Below, piece by piece: positions 8,024 through 14,368 of a stretch of DNA of 48,801 nucleotides. This DNA comes from Bacteroidia bacterium (lineage in GTDB: Bacteria; Bacteroidota; Bacteroidia; B-17B0; Aurantibacillaceae): the NCBI GenBank assembly GCA_022842625.1, contig JALHPG010000013.1, positions 1 to 48,801 on the forward strand, read 5' to 3'. The notes below the pieces were generated by a model. That model was not told the origin of the DNA, ran no database searches, and saw only the letters and a list, made by a program, of their open reading frames with translations. The stretch's first letter is position 1. Each line of letters starts with the position of its first letter. Position numbers and translations under genes: made by a program.

Positions 8024-9372
8024 TTATCTTTTAAAGTATTTAAATTTCTTTCTATATATTTTTCACTTGGTAACAAACTTGTTTGGATGCGTTTTGCATA
8101 ACGAATAGAATCAAGGATCTCTTTTTGTTTTTCTTCAACTAATAATTTTTGGGCAGTAATAATTAAATTTGCTTTTTGCTTTTGTTTGTAACCCCTTAAA
8201 ATAAAAATTGCTAGTAGCATCACTATTGCAAAACCGGCCATAAAGTAATTTCTCTCTTTTTCTTTTTGTTTTAATTCCTCTTTAGAAATAACATCTTTTT
8301 TATCCTGTTCTGCTTTCATTTCCAATTCCTTTTTCTCGTAAGAATATTGCATCTGTTTTTTAATGGCAGCCTTTTGAGTTTCTTGGTTATTAATGCTATC
8401 TCGCATGCGTATCTCCAATTCAAACATTTCAAATGCTTCTTTATACTTATTTTGTTGTTTATAAACCTCTTTAAGCATATTGGCCGAAAATCGTATATTT
8501 TCAGGATAGCCTATCTCATTGGCAGTTTTTTGACTTTTAAGAGCGTATTCCAGCGCTTCACTTATGTTTCCGGTTTTTAATTTTAGGCTGGCAATATTAT
8601 ATAAAGAGTTTGCAATCCCTCTTTTATCTTGTATTTCCTCATCAAGGGTTAAACTTTTATTAAAATACTCTAATGCTTTTTGACTATTGTTTTGAGATTT
8701 ATAAATAGATCCGATCGTATATAATGAGTTGGCTATTCCGTATTTATCCTGTAATTCTTCTGCTATTTTTAAACTTTTTAGGTAAAACTCCAGGGCTTTG
8801 TTTTTATCTCCTTTAGTATTGTATGAAACACCAATGTTTTGAAGTGAATAAGCTATGCCTTGTTTGTCGTTTATTTGTTCGCGTATTTTTAAACTTTTAT
8901 AATAATATTCTAATGCCTTATTTATGTCGTTTTGATCGTAATATATGGTGCCAATATTACTTAGGGAGGTAGCTATTCCGGCCTTGTCATTCACGTTTTC
9001 GTAAAGTTTTAAACTTTTATGATAATTCTCCAATGCGTTTAAAATATCACCTTTATGCTCGGCTAAAAAACCAATATTATTTAATGCAGTTGCATGATAT
9101 TTTATGTAAATAGATTTTAATGGGGCGGAAGATAGTGTTTCGTTCTTTATGGAAAGTTGTAATAATTGTTCGTTATAACCTGGCCAAATATTATCATCTG
9201 CTTCTGCCTCAATTATTAAATTTAAAACCGAACAACGGGTGGTATCATGTTGAGCGCTTTTAAGAATTGATTTTAGGGAATCCATGTAAGGGTTTTGCCC
9301 AATGGATTTAGCAAACAGTAAAATTGCCAAAACGAAAAAAAAGCCAAATTTATATTTTACTTCTTTTTTCAA
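8020..9372 (-). CDS. TPR sensor-like membrane protein lacking its SpoIIE phosphatase domain (second of four)
   Basis: This 450-aa paralogue has a signal peptide/anchor (about residues 8-25) and five to six TPR units (about 85-300, with repeated phrases such as KALEYYYKSLKIREQINDKQGIA). A long charged coil (KKELEMKAEQDKKDVISKEELKQKEKERN) precedes a membrane helix (MAGFAIVMLLAIFIL) and the terminal helix EILDSIRYAKRIQTSLLPSEKYI. Its membrane segment differs from that of the two downstream paralogues and matches the first gene's, so the operon has two pairs. It overlaps both neighbours by 4 nt (ATGA). Like the others, it lacks the phosphatase domain that normally follows the RIQTSLLP motif. Confidence 0.85.
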   Translation of the reverse strand: MKKEVKYKFGFFFVLAILLFAKSIGQNPYMDSLKSILKSAQHDTTRCSVLNLIIEAEADDNIWPGYNEQLLQLSIKNETLSSAPLKSIYIKYHATALNNIGFLAEHKGDILNALENYHKSLKLYENVNDKAGIATSLSNIGTIYYDQNDINKALEYYYKSLKIREQINDKQGIAYSLQNIGVSYNTKGDKNKALEFYLKSLKIAEELQDKYGIANSLYTIGSIYKSQNNSQKALEYFNKSLTLDEEIQDKRGIANSLYNIASLKLKTGNISEALEYALKSQKTANEIGYPENIRFSANMLKEVYKQQNKYKEAFEMFELEIRMRDSINNQETQKAAIKKQMQYSYEKKELEMKAEQDKKDVISKEELKQKEKERNYFMAGFAIVMLLAIFILRGYKQKQKANLIITAQKLLVEEKQKEILDSIRYAKRIQTSLLPSEKYIERNLNTLKDK

Positions 9373-10706
9373 ATAGTGGATTTTAATTGGTTTAACTGCT
9401 TGTTAATATAATTCTCGGTTGGCATTAAGGTTGTTTGTATGCGTTTTGCATAGTGAATGGAATCTAAAATTTCTTTTTGCTTAACGTCTACTAGTTTTTT
9501 TTGTTCAATAATGATCTTGTTTGCTTTTTGTTTTTGCCAATAGCCTCTTAAGATAAATAAAGCAAGCACCATAACTAAACTAAAACCAACTATAAAATAA
9601 TTTCGTTCTTTTTCTTTTTGTTTTAATTCTGCGTTTGTTAGAGCGTCTTTTTTTTCCTGTTCGGCTTTCATGAAAATTTCTTTTTTCTCGTACATATATT
9701 CCAACTGTTTCTTTACAGAGGCTGTACGGGTTTTTTGATTAATAATGCTGTCGCGCATTTTTAGTTCTAATTCATACATTTCAAAGGCTTCCTTATATTT
9801 ATTTTGCCGTTTGTAAATATATTTAAGTGTTGCCGCACAATTACTAATAATAGAAGGAAATCCGATCTGTTGTGATATTTTAAGACCTCGTTTACCAAAG
9901 TCTAATGCCTCATTATATTCTCCTTCTTTCATATGTAACCAGGCAATATAATTTAAAGAGAATCCCATTCCTTCCAAATTATTAATTTCTTCCCTAATTT
10001 TTAAACTTTTGTGAATATATACCAATGCTTTTTTTATATCGCCTTGTTTATCATAAATACTTCCAATATTATTTAAAGAATAAGCAACTCCATCTTTATC
10101 ATTTGTTTCTTCTTGTATGTTTAAACTTTTTTGATAATAAATTAAGGCTTTTGAAATATTATTTTGGTTAAAATAATTGGCTCCAATGTTGTTTAAACAT
10201 GTTGCCATTATTGTTTTATCATTTATTTCTTCTAATAATTTTAAACTTTTTAAATTATATTCCAGGGCTTTGTTATTGTCTCCTTGTTTATCATAAATGC
10301 TTCCTATATTTATAAAGGAATTTGCGATCCCAATTTTATCCTCAATTTTCTCTTGGATCTTTAAACTTCTGTGATAATAATCAATGGCTTTTTTAATATC
10401 GCCATGTTTATTTGCCAAATAACCAATATTGTTTAAAGAATTTGCTAAATGTTTTAAATAGTATTTTTTTTGATCAGGATTTAAATCGGTTTCAAGTTTT
10501 TTTTCGGTGAGTTTTTTTAACTCTTCATTATAAAGGGGCCAAATGTCGTCATCCGGTTCTGCATCAATTAATGAGTTTAATAGTTTGCAGCGGGTGGTAT
10601 CATGATTAGCCTTCTTAAGGGCAATTTTTAAGGAATCGATATTTTGACAAAACGAGTATAAAGAAATTAATGAAAGTGCTATTACTATGAGTAAATGTTT
10701 TTTCAT
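9369..10706 (-). CDS. TPR sensor-like membrane protein lacking its SpoIIE phosphatase domain (first of four)
   Basis: This 445-aa protein is the promoter-proximal gene of the four. It has a clear signal peptide (MKKHLLIVIALSLISLYSFCQ), then five to six TPR units (about 82-290, for example SLNNIGYLANKHGDIKKAIDYYHRSLKIQ). A charged coil is followed by the membrane helix YFIVGFSLVMVLALFIL (about 368-384). The final helix EILDSIHYAKRIQTTLMPTENYI is slightly diverged from the others, and the protein ends 11 residues later. The N-terminal DIWPLYNEELKKL motif is shared with the second gene, supporting their pairing. The start at 10706 lies about 80 nt below a good promoter-like sequence. The function is inferred to be sensory. 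Confidence 0.85.
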   Translation of the reverse strand: MKKHLLIVIALSLISLYSFCQNIDSLKIALKKANHDTTRCKLLNSLIDAEPDDDIWPLYNEELKKLTEKKLETDLNPDQKKYYLKHLANSLNNIGYLANKHGDIKKAIDYYHRSLKIQEKIEDKIGIANSFINIGSIYDKQGDNNKALEYNLKSLKLLEEINDKTIMATCLNNIGANYFNQNNISKALIYYQKSLNIQEETNDKDGVAYSLNNIGSIYDKQGDIKKALVYIHKSLKIREEINNLEGMGFSLNYIAWLHMKEGEYNEALDFGKRGLKISQQIGFPSIISNCAATLKYIYKRQNKYKEAFEMYELELKMRDSIINQKTRTASVKKQLEYMYEKKEIFMKAEQEKKDALTNAELKQKEKERNYFIVGFSLVMVLALFILRGYWQKQKANKIIIEQKKLVDVKQKEILDSIHYAKRIQTTLMPTENYINKQLNQLKSTI

Positions 10707-10751
10707 TGAGCTTAAACCAGAGTTGTTTTTTTAGATTTACTAATCTACCTT

Positions 10752-10780
10752 TTTTTTTAATATCAGAAATATTAAAAAAA
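10752..10780 (-). promoter_or_regulatory. AT-only stem-loop at the 5' end of the TPR operon leader
   Basis: A perfect 12-bp inverted repeat (10752-10763 and 10769-10780) has a 5-nt loop. It lies just below the predicted -7 box, so it would be at or near the mRNA 5' end. It could stabilise the transcript; it is not followed by a T-run in the operon's direction. Confidence 0.45.
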
Positions 10781-10787
10781 TTTGCAA

Positions 10788-10816
10788 CAAAAGTATATGT
10801 TAGTGCAATTTTCCAA
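10788..10816 (-). promoter_or_regulatory. Promoter of the four-gene TPR operon
   Basis: On the minus strand, TTG (10816-10814), an 18-nt spacer and TACTTTTG (10795-10788) fit the Bacteroidota -33 TTG / -7 TAnnTTTG pattern. The predicted start is near 10782, giving a leader of about 75 nt. Confidence 0.5.
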
Positions 10817-10830
10817 GTTGTTTGGAAAAT
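10808..10830. promoter_or_regulatory. 23-bp palindrome overlapping the -33 box, candidate operator
   Basis: Perfect arms ATTTTCCAA (10808-10816) and TTGGAAAAT (10822-10830) flank a 5-nt spacer. The left arm contains the TTG of the predicted -33 element, which is a repressor-like position. The regulator is unknown. Confidence 0.45.
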
Positions 10831-10835
10831 AGAAA

Positions 10836-10861
10836 ATCCTTAAGGATGATTTTGATCAAAA
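10836..10861. other. Two 12-bp palindromes upstream of the TPR operon
   Basis: ATCCTTAAGGAT (10836-10847) and TTTTGATCAAAA (10850-10861) are perfect palindromes. The first, with flanking AAAA/TTTT, may form part of a weak terminator for the gene at 10884-11231. The second resembles an FNR/CRP half-site pair without spacer. Confidence 0.35.
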
Positions 10862-10883
10862 GAAAAAACGGGTAGGGAGGGTG

Positions 10884-11231
10884 TTATTTTATATCCAAAC
10901 TCAATCCTTCTGTACTAATTGCTTCGGATTTAAAAAAATTAATTAATTTTTCGTTAGCCTTAGTAACTAGGGTTTTTGCTTTTAGAGTTTCAGCAGCCCA
11001 ATGCTCCGGCTTTTTAGTTTGCTTTTCTTTATCGTTCTCAATACGGTCTAATTGCACAACTGCATCAATTAGTTCGTTAATGAATTTAAAAGCGGTGGTA
11101 TTTTTGGTATTTATAAGCTCTAATAATAAATTTCTCTTTTTAAACGAAACTAATCCTGAATTTGGAATTTCATAATGATCTGCCAATTTATAAACGTATT
11201 GCATTACTTGTTTTTTAGTTTCCTCGGTCAT
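10884..11231 (-). CDS. Hypothetical small helical protein
   Basis: This 115-aa soluble protein is predicted helical throughout and strongly charged. I start it at the ATG at 11231 (MTEETKKQVMQYVYKLADHYEIP) instead of the 11-residue hydrophobic extension, which lies in the non-coding leader. The part after residue 75 (EKQTKKPEHWAAETLKAKTLVTKANEKLINFF) looks like a long amphipathic helix. I recognise no family. It lies alone between rpsA (divergent) and the TPR operon (same strand) and is separated from the latter by palindromes, so it is probably transcribed separately. Confidence 0.6.
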   Translation of the reverse strand: MTEETKKQVMQYVYKLADHYEIPNSGLVSFKKRNLLLELINTKNTTAFKFINELIDAVVQLDRIENDKEKQTKKPEHWAAETLKAKTLVTKANEKLINFFKSEAISTEGLSLDIK

Positions 11232-11329
11232 ATTTATTATTATAAGCCGTAAAAGTAATAACAAATAGTGAATATGTAGTTTGACTATTATAGAACAAGT
11301 CTAAATAAACCGAAAATTCCGACAATTAA

Positions 11330-11341
11330 TGCCAATTGGCA
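11330..11341. promoter_or_regulatory. 12-bp palindrome TGCCAATTGGCA, candidate operator
   Basis: This perfect palindrome stands alone in the AT-rich gap, about 100 nt above the start of the 115-aa gene and 150 nt above the rpsA -7 box. Its regulator is not identified. Confidence 0.3.
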
Positions 11342-11492
11342 CAAAATGAAATATTTAGCATGGATTGAGCTTTAATGTTAACTTATAATTAACAATATTA
11401 TAAACAATTACCATTCTGTTAAAAAACTCAAAGTGTTGATTATCATATATTTAAAATATATCAATTATACCTAAAATCCCTCAAAATCTAAT

Positions 11493-11500
11493 TATATTTG
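11493..11500 (+). promoter_or_regulatory. rpsA -7 box
   Basis: TATATTTG is an exact TAnnTTTG match. It predicts a start near 11506 and an 86-nt leader. No TTG -33 element is seen at the usual spacing. Confidence 0.45.
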
Positions 11501-11550
11501 TAGTCCGTTTTAATAGGCAAAACGTTAATTAATAAATTAAGTTTAACCCC

Positions 11551-11573
11551 TCAAACTAAGCCTTAAAGTTTGA
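11551..11573 (+). promoter_or_regulatory. Hairpin in the rpsA leader
   Basis: TCAAACT (11551-11557) and AGTTTGA (11567-11573) form a 7-bp stem ending 18 nt before the rpsA ATG. The position would suit translational feedback by S1, as known in E. coli, but this is inference. Confidence 0.3.
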
Positions 11574-11591
11574 TACAAGTAAATTAAAAGA

Positions 11592-13382
11592 ATGGCAGAA
11601 AAAACCCAAACAGGAATTGCCGATTTCGATTGGAATTCGATTGGTAAAAAACAAGACAATTACACCACAACTGAAAAAGATCAGTTAGATGAATTGTATG
11701 GTAAAGCGTTAAGTACTATTACAGATGCTCAAATTATTGAGGGTACTGTAGTTGCTAAAAACAACCGCGAAGTAGTTGTAAATATTGGTTATAAATCAGA
11801 TGGTGTTGTTGCTCTTTCAGAGTTTCGCTATAATCCGGATTTAAAATTAGGTGATAAAATTGAAGTATTTATTGAATCTACGGAGGATACAAATGGTCAA
11901 TTAGTATTATCTCACAAAAAAGCACGTGCTAACAAAAGTTGGGATCGTGTTAATGAGGCTCTTACTAGTGATGAGATCATTAAAGGTTTTGTTAAATGCC
12001 GTACTAAAGGTGGTTTAATTGTTGATGTATTTGGTATTGAAGCATTTTTACCGGGTTCTCAAATTGATGTTAAGCCTATTCGTGATTACGATGTTTACGT
12101 TGGTAAAACAATGGAATTTAAAGTTGTTAAGATCAACAATGAATTTAAAAATGTTGTAGTTTCTCACAAAGCATTAATTGAAGCTGAAATTGAAACACAA
12201 AAACGTGATATCATCTCTAAATTAGAAAAAGGACAAGTATTAGAAGGAACTGTAAAAAACATTACTTCTTATGGTGTGTTCATTGATCTTGGTGGTGTTG
12301 ATGGTTTAATTCACATTACAGATCTATCTTGGGGTCGTATTAACCACCCGGAGGAAATCGTTAAATTAGATGAGAAAATTCAAGTTGTAATTCTTGAGTT
12401 TGATGATGATAAGAAACGTATTGCTTTAGGTTTAAAACAATTAACTCCTCACCCTTGGGAAGCTTTAAATAAAGAATTAAAAGTAGGTGATAAAGTTACT
12501 GGTAAAGTTGTTGTAATTAATGATTACGGCGCATTTATCGAGATCGCTCAAGGTGTTGAAGGTTTAGTTCACGTAAGTGAAATGAGCTGGAGTCAACATT
12601 TACGTTCTGCGCAAGAGTTTGTAAAAATAGGTCAAGAAATTGAAGCTATTATTTTAACACTTGATCGCGAAGATCGTAAGATGAGCTTAGGTATGAAACA
12701 ATTAACTCCTGATCCGTGGAATATGATCTTAGAGAAATACTCTAAAGGTTCTAAGCACACAGGTACTGTTCGCAACTTCACTAATTTTGGTGTTTTTGTT
12801 GAATTAGAAGAAGGTGTTGATGGTTTAGTTCATATCTCTGATCTTTCTTGGAGCAAGAAAATTAAGCACCCAAGCGAATTCTGTAAAGTAGGTGATAAAA
12901 TGGATGTTGCTGTTTTAGAAATTGATGGCGAGAATCGTCGTTTATCTTTAGGACACAAACAATTGGAAGAAAATCCATGGGATGTTTTTGAAACTGTATT
13001 TACAATCGATTCAGTTCACAGTGGTACTGTATTAAACGTTAACGATAAAGGAGCTACAATTGGCTTAACTTATGGTGTTGAAGGATTCTGTCCTTCTCGT
13101 CACTTAAACAAAGTAGACGGTACATCATTAAAAGCTGAAGAGGTTGCTGATTTTAAAGTAATCGAATTTAGTAAAGATGCTAAGCGTATTGTTGTTTCTC
13201 ACGCTCGTTTACACGAAGAAGTGAAAGATGAAGCTAGAAAAGTAGAGAAATCTGCTAAAAAAGCTGATTTTGAAGATAGCAAGAAAGCTGTGAAAAAAGT
13301 AAAAGATAGTCAAGAGAAAACTACTTTAGGTGATATCTCTGCATTATCTGACTTAAAAGACAAATTGGACGCTAAAAAATAA
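11592..13382 (+). CDS. rpsA: 30S ribosomal protein S1
   Basis: This 596-aa protein carries six S1 (OB-fold) RNA-binding domains, at about residues 47-110, 128-195, 212-282, 298-369, 384-456 and 471-540. The most typical copies read GTVKNITSYGVFIDLGGVDGLIHITDLSW and relatives. Domains 1 and 2 are more diverged, as expected for ribosome-docking repeats, and domain 6 is degenerate. A lysine-rich tail (DEARKVEKSAKKADFED...) follows. S1 delivers mRNA to the 30S subunit, which matters in a phylum that rarely uses Shine-Dalgarno pairing. Length and layout match Bacteroidota S1. It is monocistronic, with its own -7 box, leader hairpin and downstream terminators. Codon use is visibly more regular than in its neighbours, as expected for a highly expressed gene. 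Confidence 0.97.
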   Translation: MAEKTQTGIADFDWNSIGKKQDNYTTTEKDQLDELYGKALSTITDAQIIEGTVVAKNNREVVVNIGYKSDGVVALSEFRYNPDLKLGDKIEVFIESTEDTNGQLVLSHKKARANKSWDRVNEALTSDEIIKGFVKCRTKGGLIVDVFGIEAFLPGSQIDVKPIRDYDVYVGKTMEFKVVKINNEFKNVVVSHKALIEAEIETQKRDIISKLEKGQVLEGTVKNITSYGVFIDLGGVDGLIHITDLSWGRINHPEEIVKLDEKIQVVILEFDDDKKRIALGLKQLTPHPWEALNKELKVGDKVTGKVVVINDYGAFIEIAQGVEGLVHVSEMSWSQHLRSAQEFVKIGQEIEAIILTLDREDRKMSLGMKQLTPDPWNMILEKYSKGSKHTGTVRNFTNFGVFVELEEGVDGLVHISDLSWSKKIKHPSEFCKVGDKMDVAVLEIDGENRRLSLGHKQLEENPWDVFETVFTIDSVHSGTVLNVNDKGATIGLTYGVEGFCPSRHLNKVDGTSLKAEEVADFKVIEFSKDAKRIVVSHARLHEEVKDEARKVEKSAKKADFEDSKKAVKKVKDSQEKTTLGDISALSDLKDKLDAKK

Positions 13383-13426
13383 GCTGTTTAATAAAACTCC
13401 CCAAGCGACGCGTTCGTTTTAAGGGC

Positions 13427-13459
13427 AACTAAAAATCACGCCATGGTTTTTAGTTTTTT
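13427..13459 (+). terminator. Intrinsic terminator of rpsA
   Basis: AACTAAAAA (13427-13435) and TTTTTAGTT (13447-13455) form a 9-bp stem followed by a T-run, 45 nt after the rpsA stop. Confidence 0.65.
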
Positions 13460-13464
13460 GAGAG

Positions 13465-13494
13465 CCAAAACCCACACTAGTTGTGGGTTTTTGG
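13465..13494 (+). terminator. Second terminator hairpin after rpsA
   Basis: CCAAAACCCAC and GTGGGTTTTTGG pair around a short loop (one bulged T) and run into TTTTAT. It is a strong backup terminator to the one at 13427-13459. Confidence 0.7.
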
Positions 13495-13624
13495 TTTTAT
13501 ACCCTTTGCTTAATAGGATCAATGGTGGTTTAGTAAAAATGGTGGTTGCTTTACCTTATTAATACGGCAATTCAGGATTTAGTAATGCTAACACAATAAA
13601 ACTAAACTGTTTGCGTTATTAATT

Positions 13625-13653
13625 AAACACAAACTAAACTAAAACACAAACTA
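13625..13653 (+). repeat. Short direct repeat AAACACAAACTA x2
   Basis: The 12-mer occurs at 13625-13636 and 13642-13653, a 17-bp period, just upstream of the small gene at 13664. It could be an activator site or a slippage product. Confidence 0.45.
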
Positions 13654-13663
13654 CCTATTGCCT

Positions 13664-13849
13664 ATGACACAAACATTTACTTCCAATCTTAACGAAACTG
13701 CTACTCAATCAAATAAAGATCTTAAAGATCAATTTGCCAATTTCGTTGAACCTTCAAAAAATGTGATCGATAACATTTTAAACTTTAGCAAAAACCTAGA
13801 GATCAAAAAATCAAAATTTGTTGATTTTGTTGAAGTGATAAAGAGTTAA
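13664..13849 (+). CDS. Hypothetical 61-aa protein
   Basis: This small soluble protein starts at the ATG at 13664 (MTQTFTSNLNETATQSNKDL); the TTG two codons upstream is less likely. The second half (EPSKNVIDNILNFSKNLEIKKSKFVDFVEVIK) is a charged amphipathic helix, giving a phasin-like look, but it is too short to assign. It stands alone between the rpsA terminators and the repeat element at 13888. The proper start context and a clean end argue it is real; coding by chance cannot be excluded. Confidence 0.5.
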   Translation: MTQTFTSNLNETATQSNKDLKDQFANFVEPSKNVIDNILNFSKNLEIKKSKFVDFVEVIKS

Positions 13850-13887
13850 TTTACTTTTTATTTTAAAGAGTTCAAAAAGATCAATTT

Positions 13888-14151
13888 GGCGTGCCACTTT
13901 TGGTCGCGCTTACACGAGCCAACACACAAGCTCGCTCAAAAGCACGCTGCGCTTTGCAGTGTTACAATCTTTTTGTTCGTAACCTCACAAAAAGGATTTT
14001 CACTACTTCCGATAGCTATCGGAACGCTCATGCGGCATTGGCGCTATTAACAGAGTTACCGCGCCAGGGATGCGCAGGGTTTAGTTCTTTTGCCGGTTAA
14101 GGCAAAAAACCGAGGCGATAGCCGAGCCCGGAGCAGCCCGTTAAGGCGCCC
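13888..14151. repeat. GC-richer structured non-coding element of Bacteroidota interspersed-repeat type
   Basis: This 264-bp block is visibly GC-richer than its surroundings. Its ends are imperfect inverted repeats: it opens GGCGTGCC and closes GTTAAGGCGCCC, whose complement opens GGGCGCC. Inside are a bulged hairpin (AATCTTTTTGT ... ACAAAAAGGATT, about 13967-14018), an 18-bp perfect palindrome (14007-14024, core CCGATAGCTATCGG) and a TTTTGCC/GGCAAAA hairpin (14088-14107). The phrases GGCGTGCC, CAATCTTTTTGT and AAAAAGGATTTTCACTAC resemble an element I recall seeing scattered between genes in many Bacteroidota genomes. The nature of that element is unknown to me. A short open frame across it is not coding-like. 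Confidence 0.55.
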
Positions 14152-14368
14152 AAATAACTCATAAAGTAAAAACTGTTATAACGATCATTTCGGCGGTAGG
14201 TGAGATCTGCGCTTTCTCACAAGCCGGCTTTAAAATGTATAACACAGTTACTCGTTCCTTCGTTAGCATGACAAAAAGCTCATTCACATTTTTTATGGAA
14301 TGTGATGATTTTCTTCATCTGTATACTAAACTATTTAAACTAATTTAGATACTTAAAATTATCTCAAG
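14152..14368. other. Non-coding spacer after the repeat element
   Basis: Together with the element at 13888-14151 this makes a 519-nt gene-free stretch. The part up to about 14270 keeps a mixed composition (GGCGGTAGGTGAGATC, CACAAGCCGGC) and may be an eroded extension of the element. I see no promoter consensus here. Confidence 0.4.

Larger units (their letters stand above)
11232..11591. other. 360-nt divergent intergenic region upstream of rpsA
   Basis: It holds a 12-bp palindrome TGCCAATTGGCA (11330-11341), the rpsA -7 box (11493-11500) and a small leader hairpin (11551-11573). Otherwise it is AT-rich with no gene or RNA that I recognise. Confidence 0.5.

Noticed and set aside
5400..10450. 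Regularly spaced short repeats that could suggest a CRISPR array or satellite
   Set aside because: They are about 120 bp apart, in frame, and encode TPR units (phrases such as NNIGxxYxxQGD).
11700..13200. Internal similarity within one gene
   Set aside because: These are the six S1 domains of the ribosomal protein, not DNA repeats.
13891..14100. Open frame of 69 codons in the GC-rich block
   Set aside because: It runs across palindromes and hairpins of the structured element; residue usage is not protein-like.
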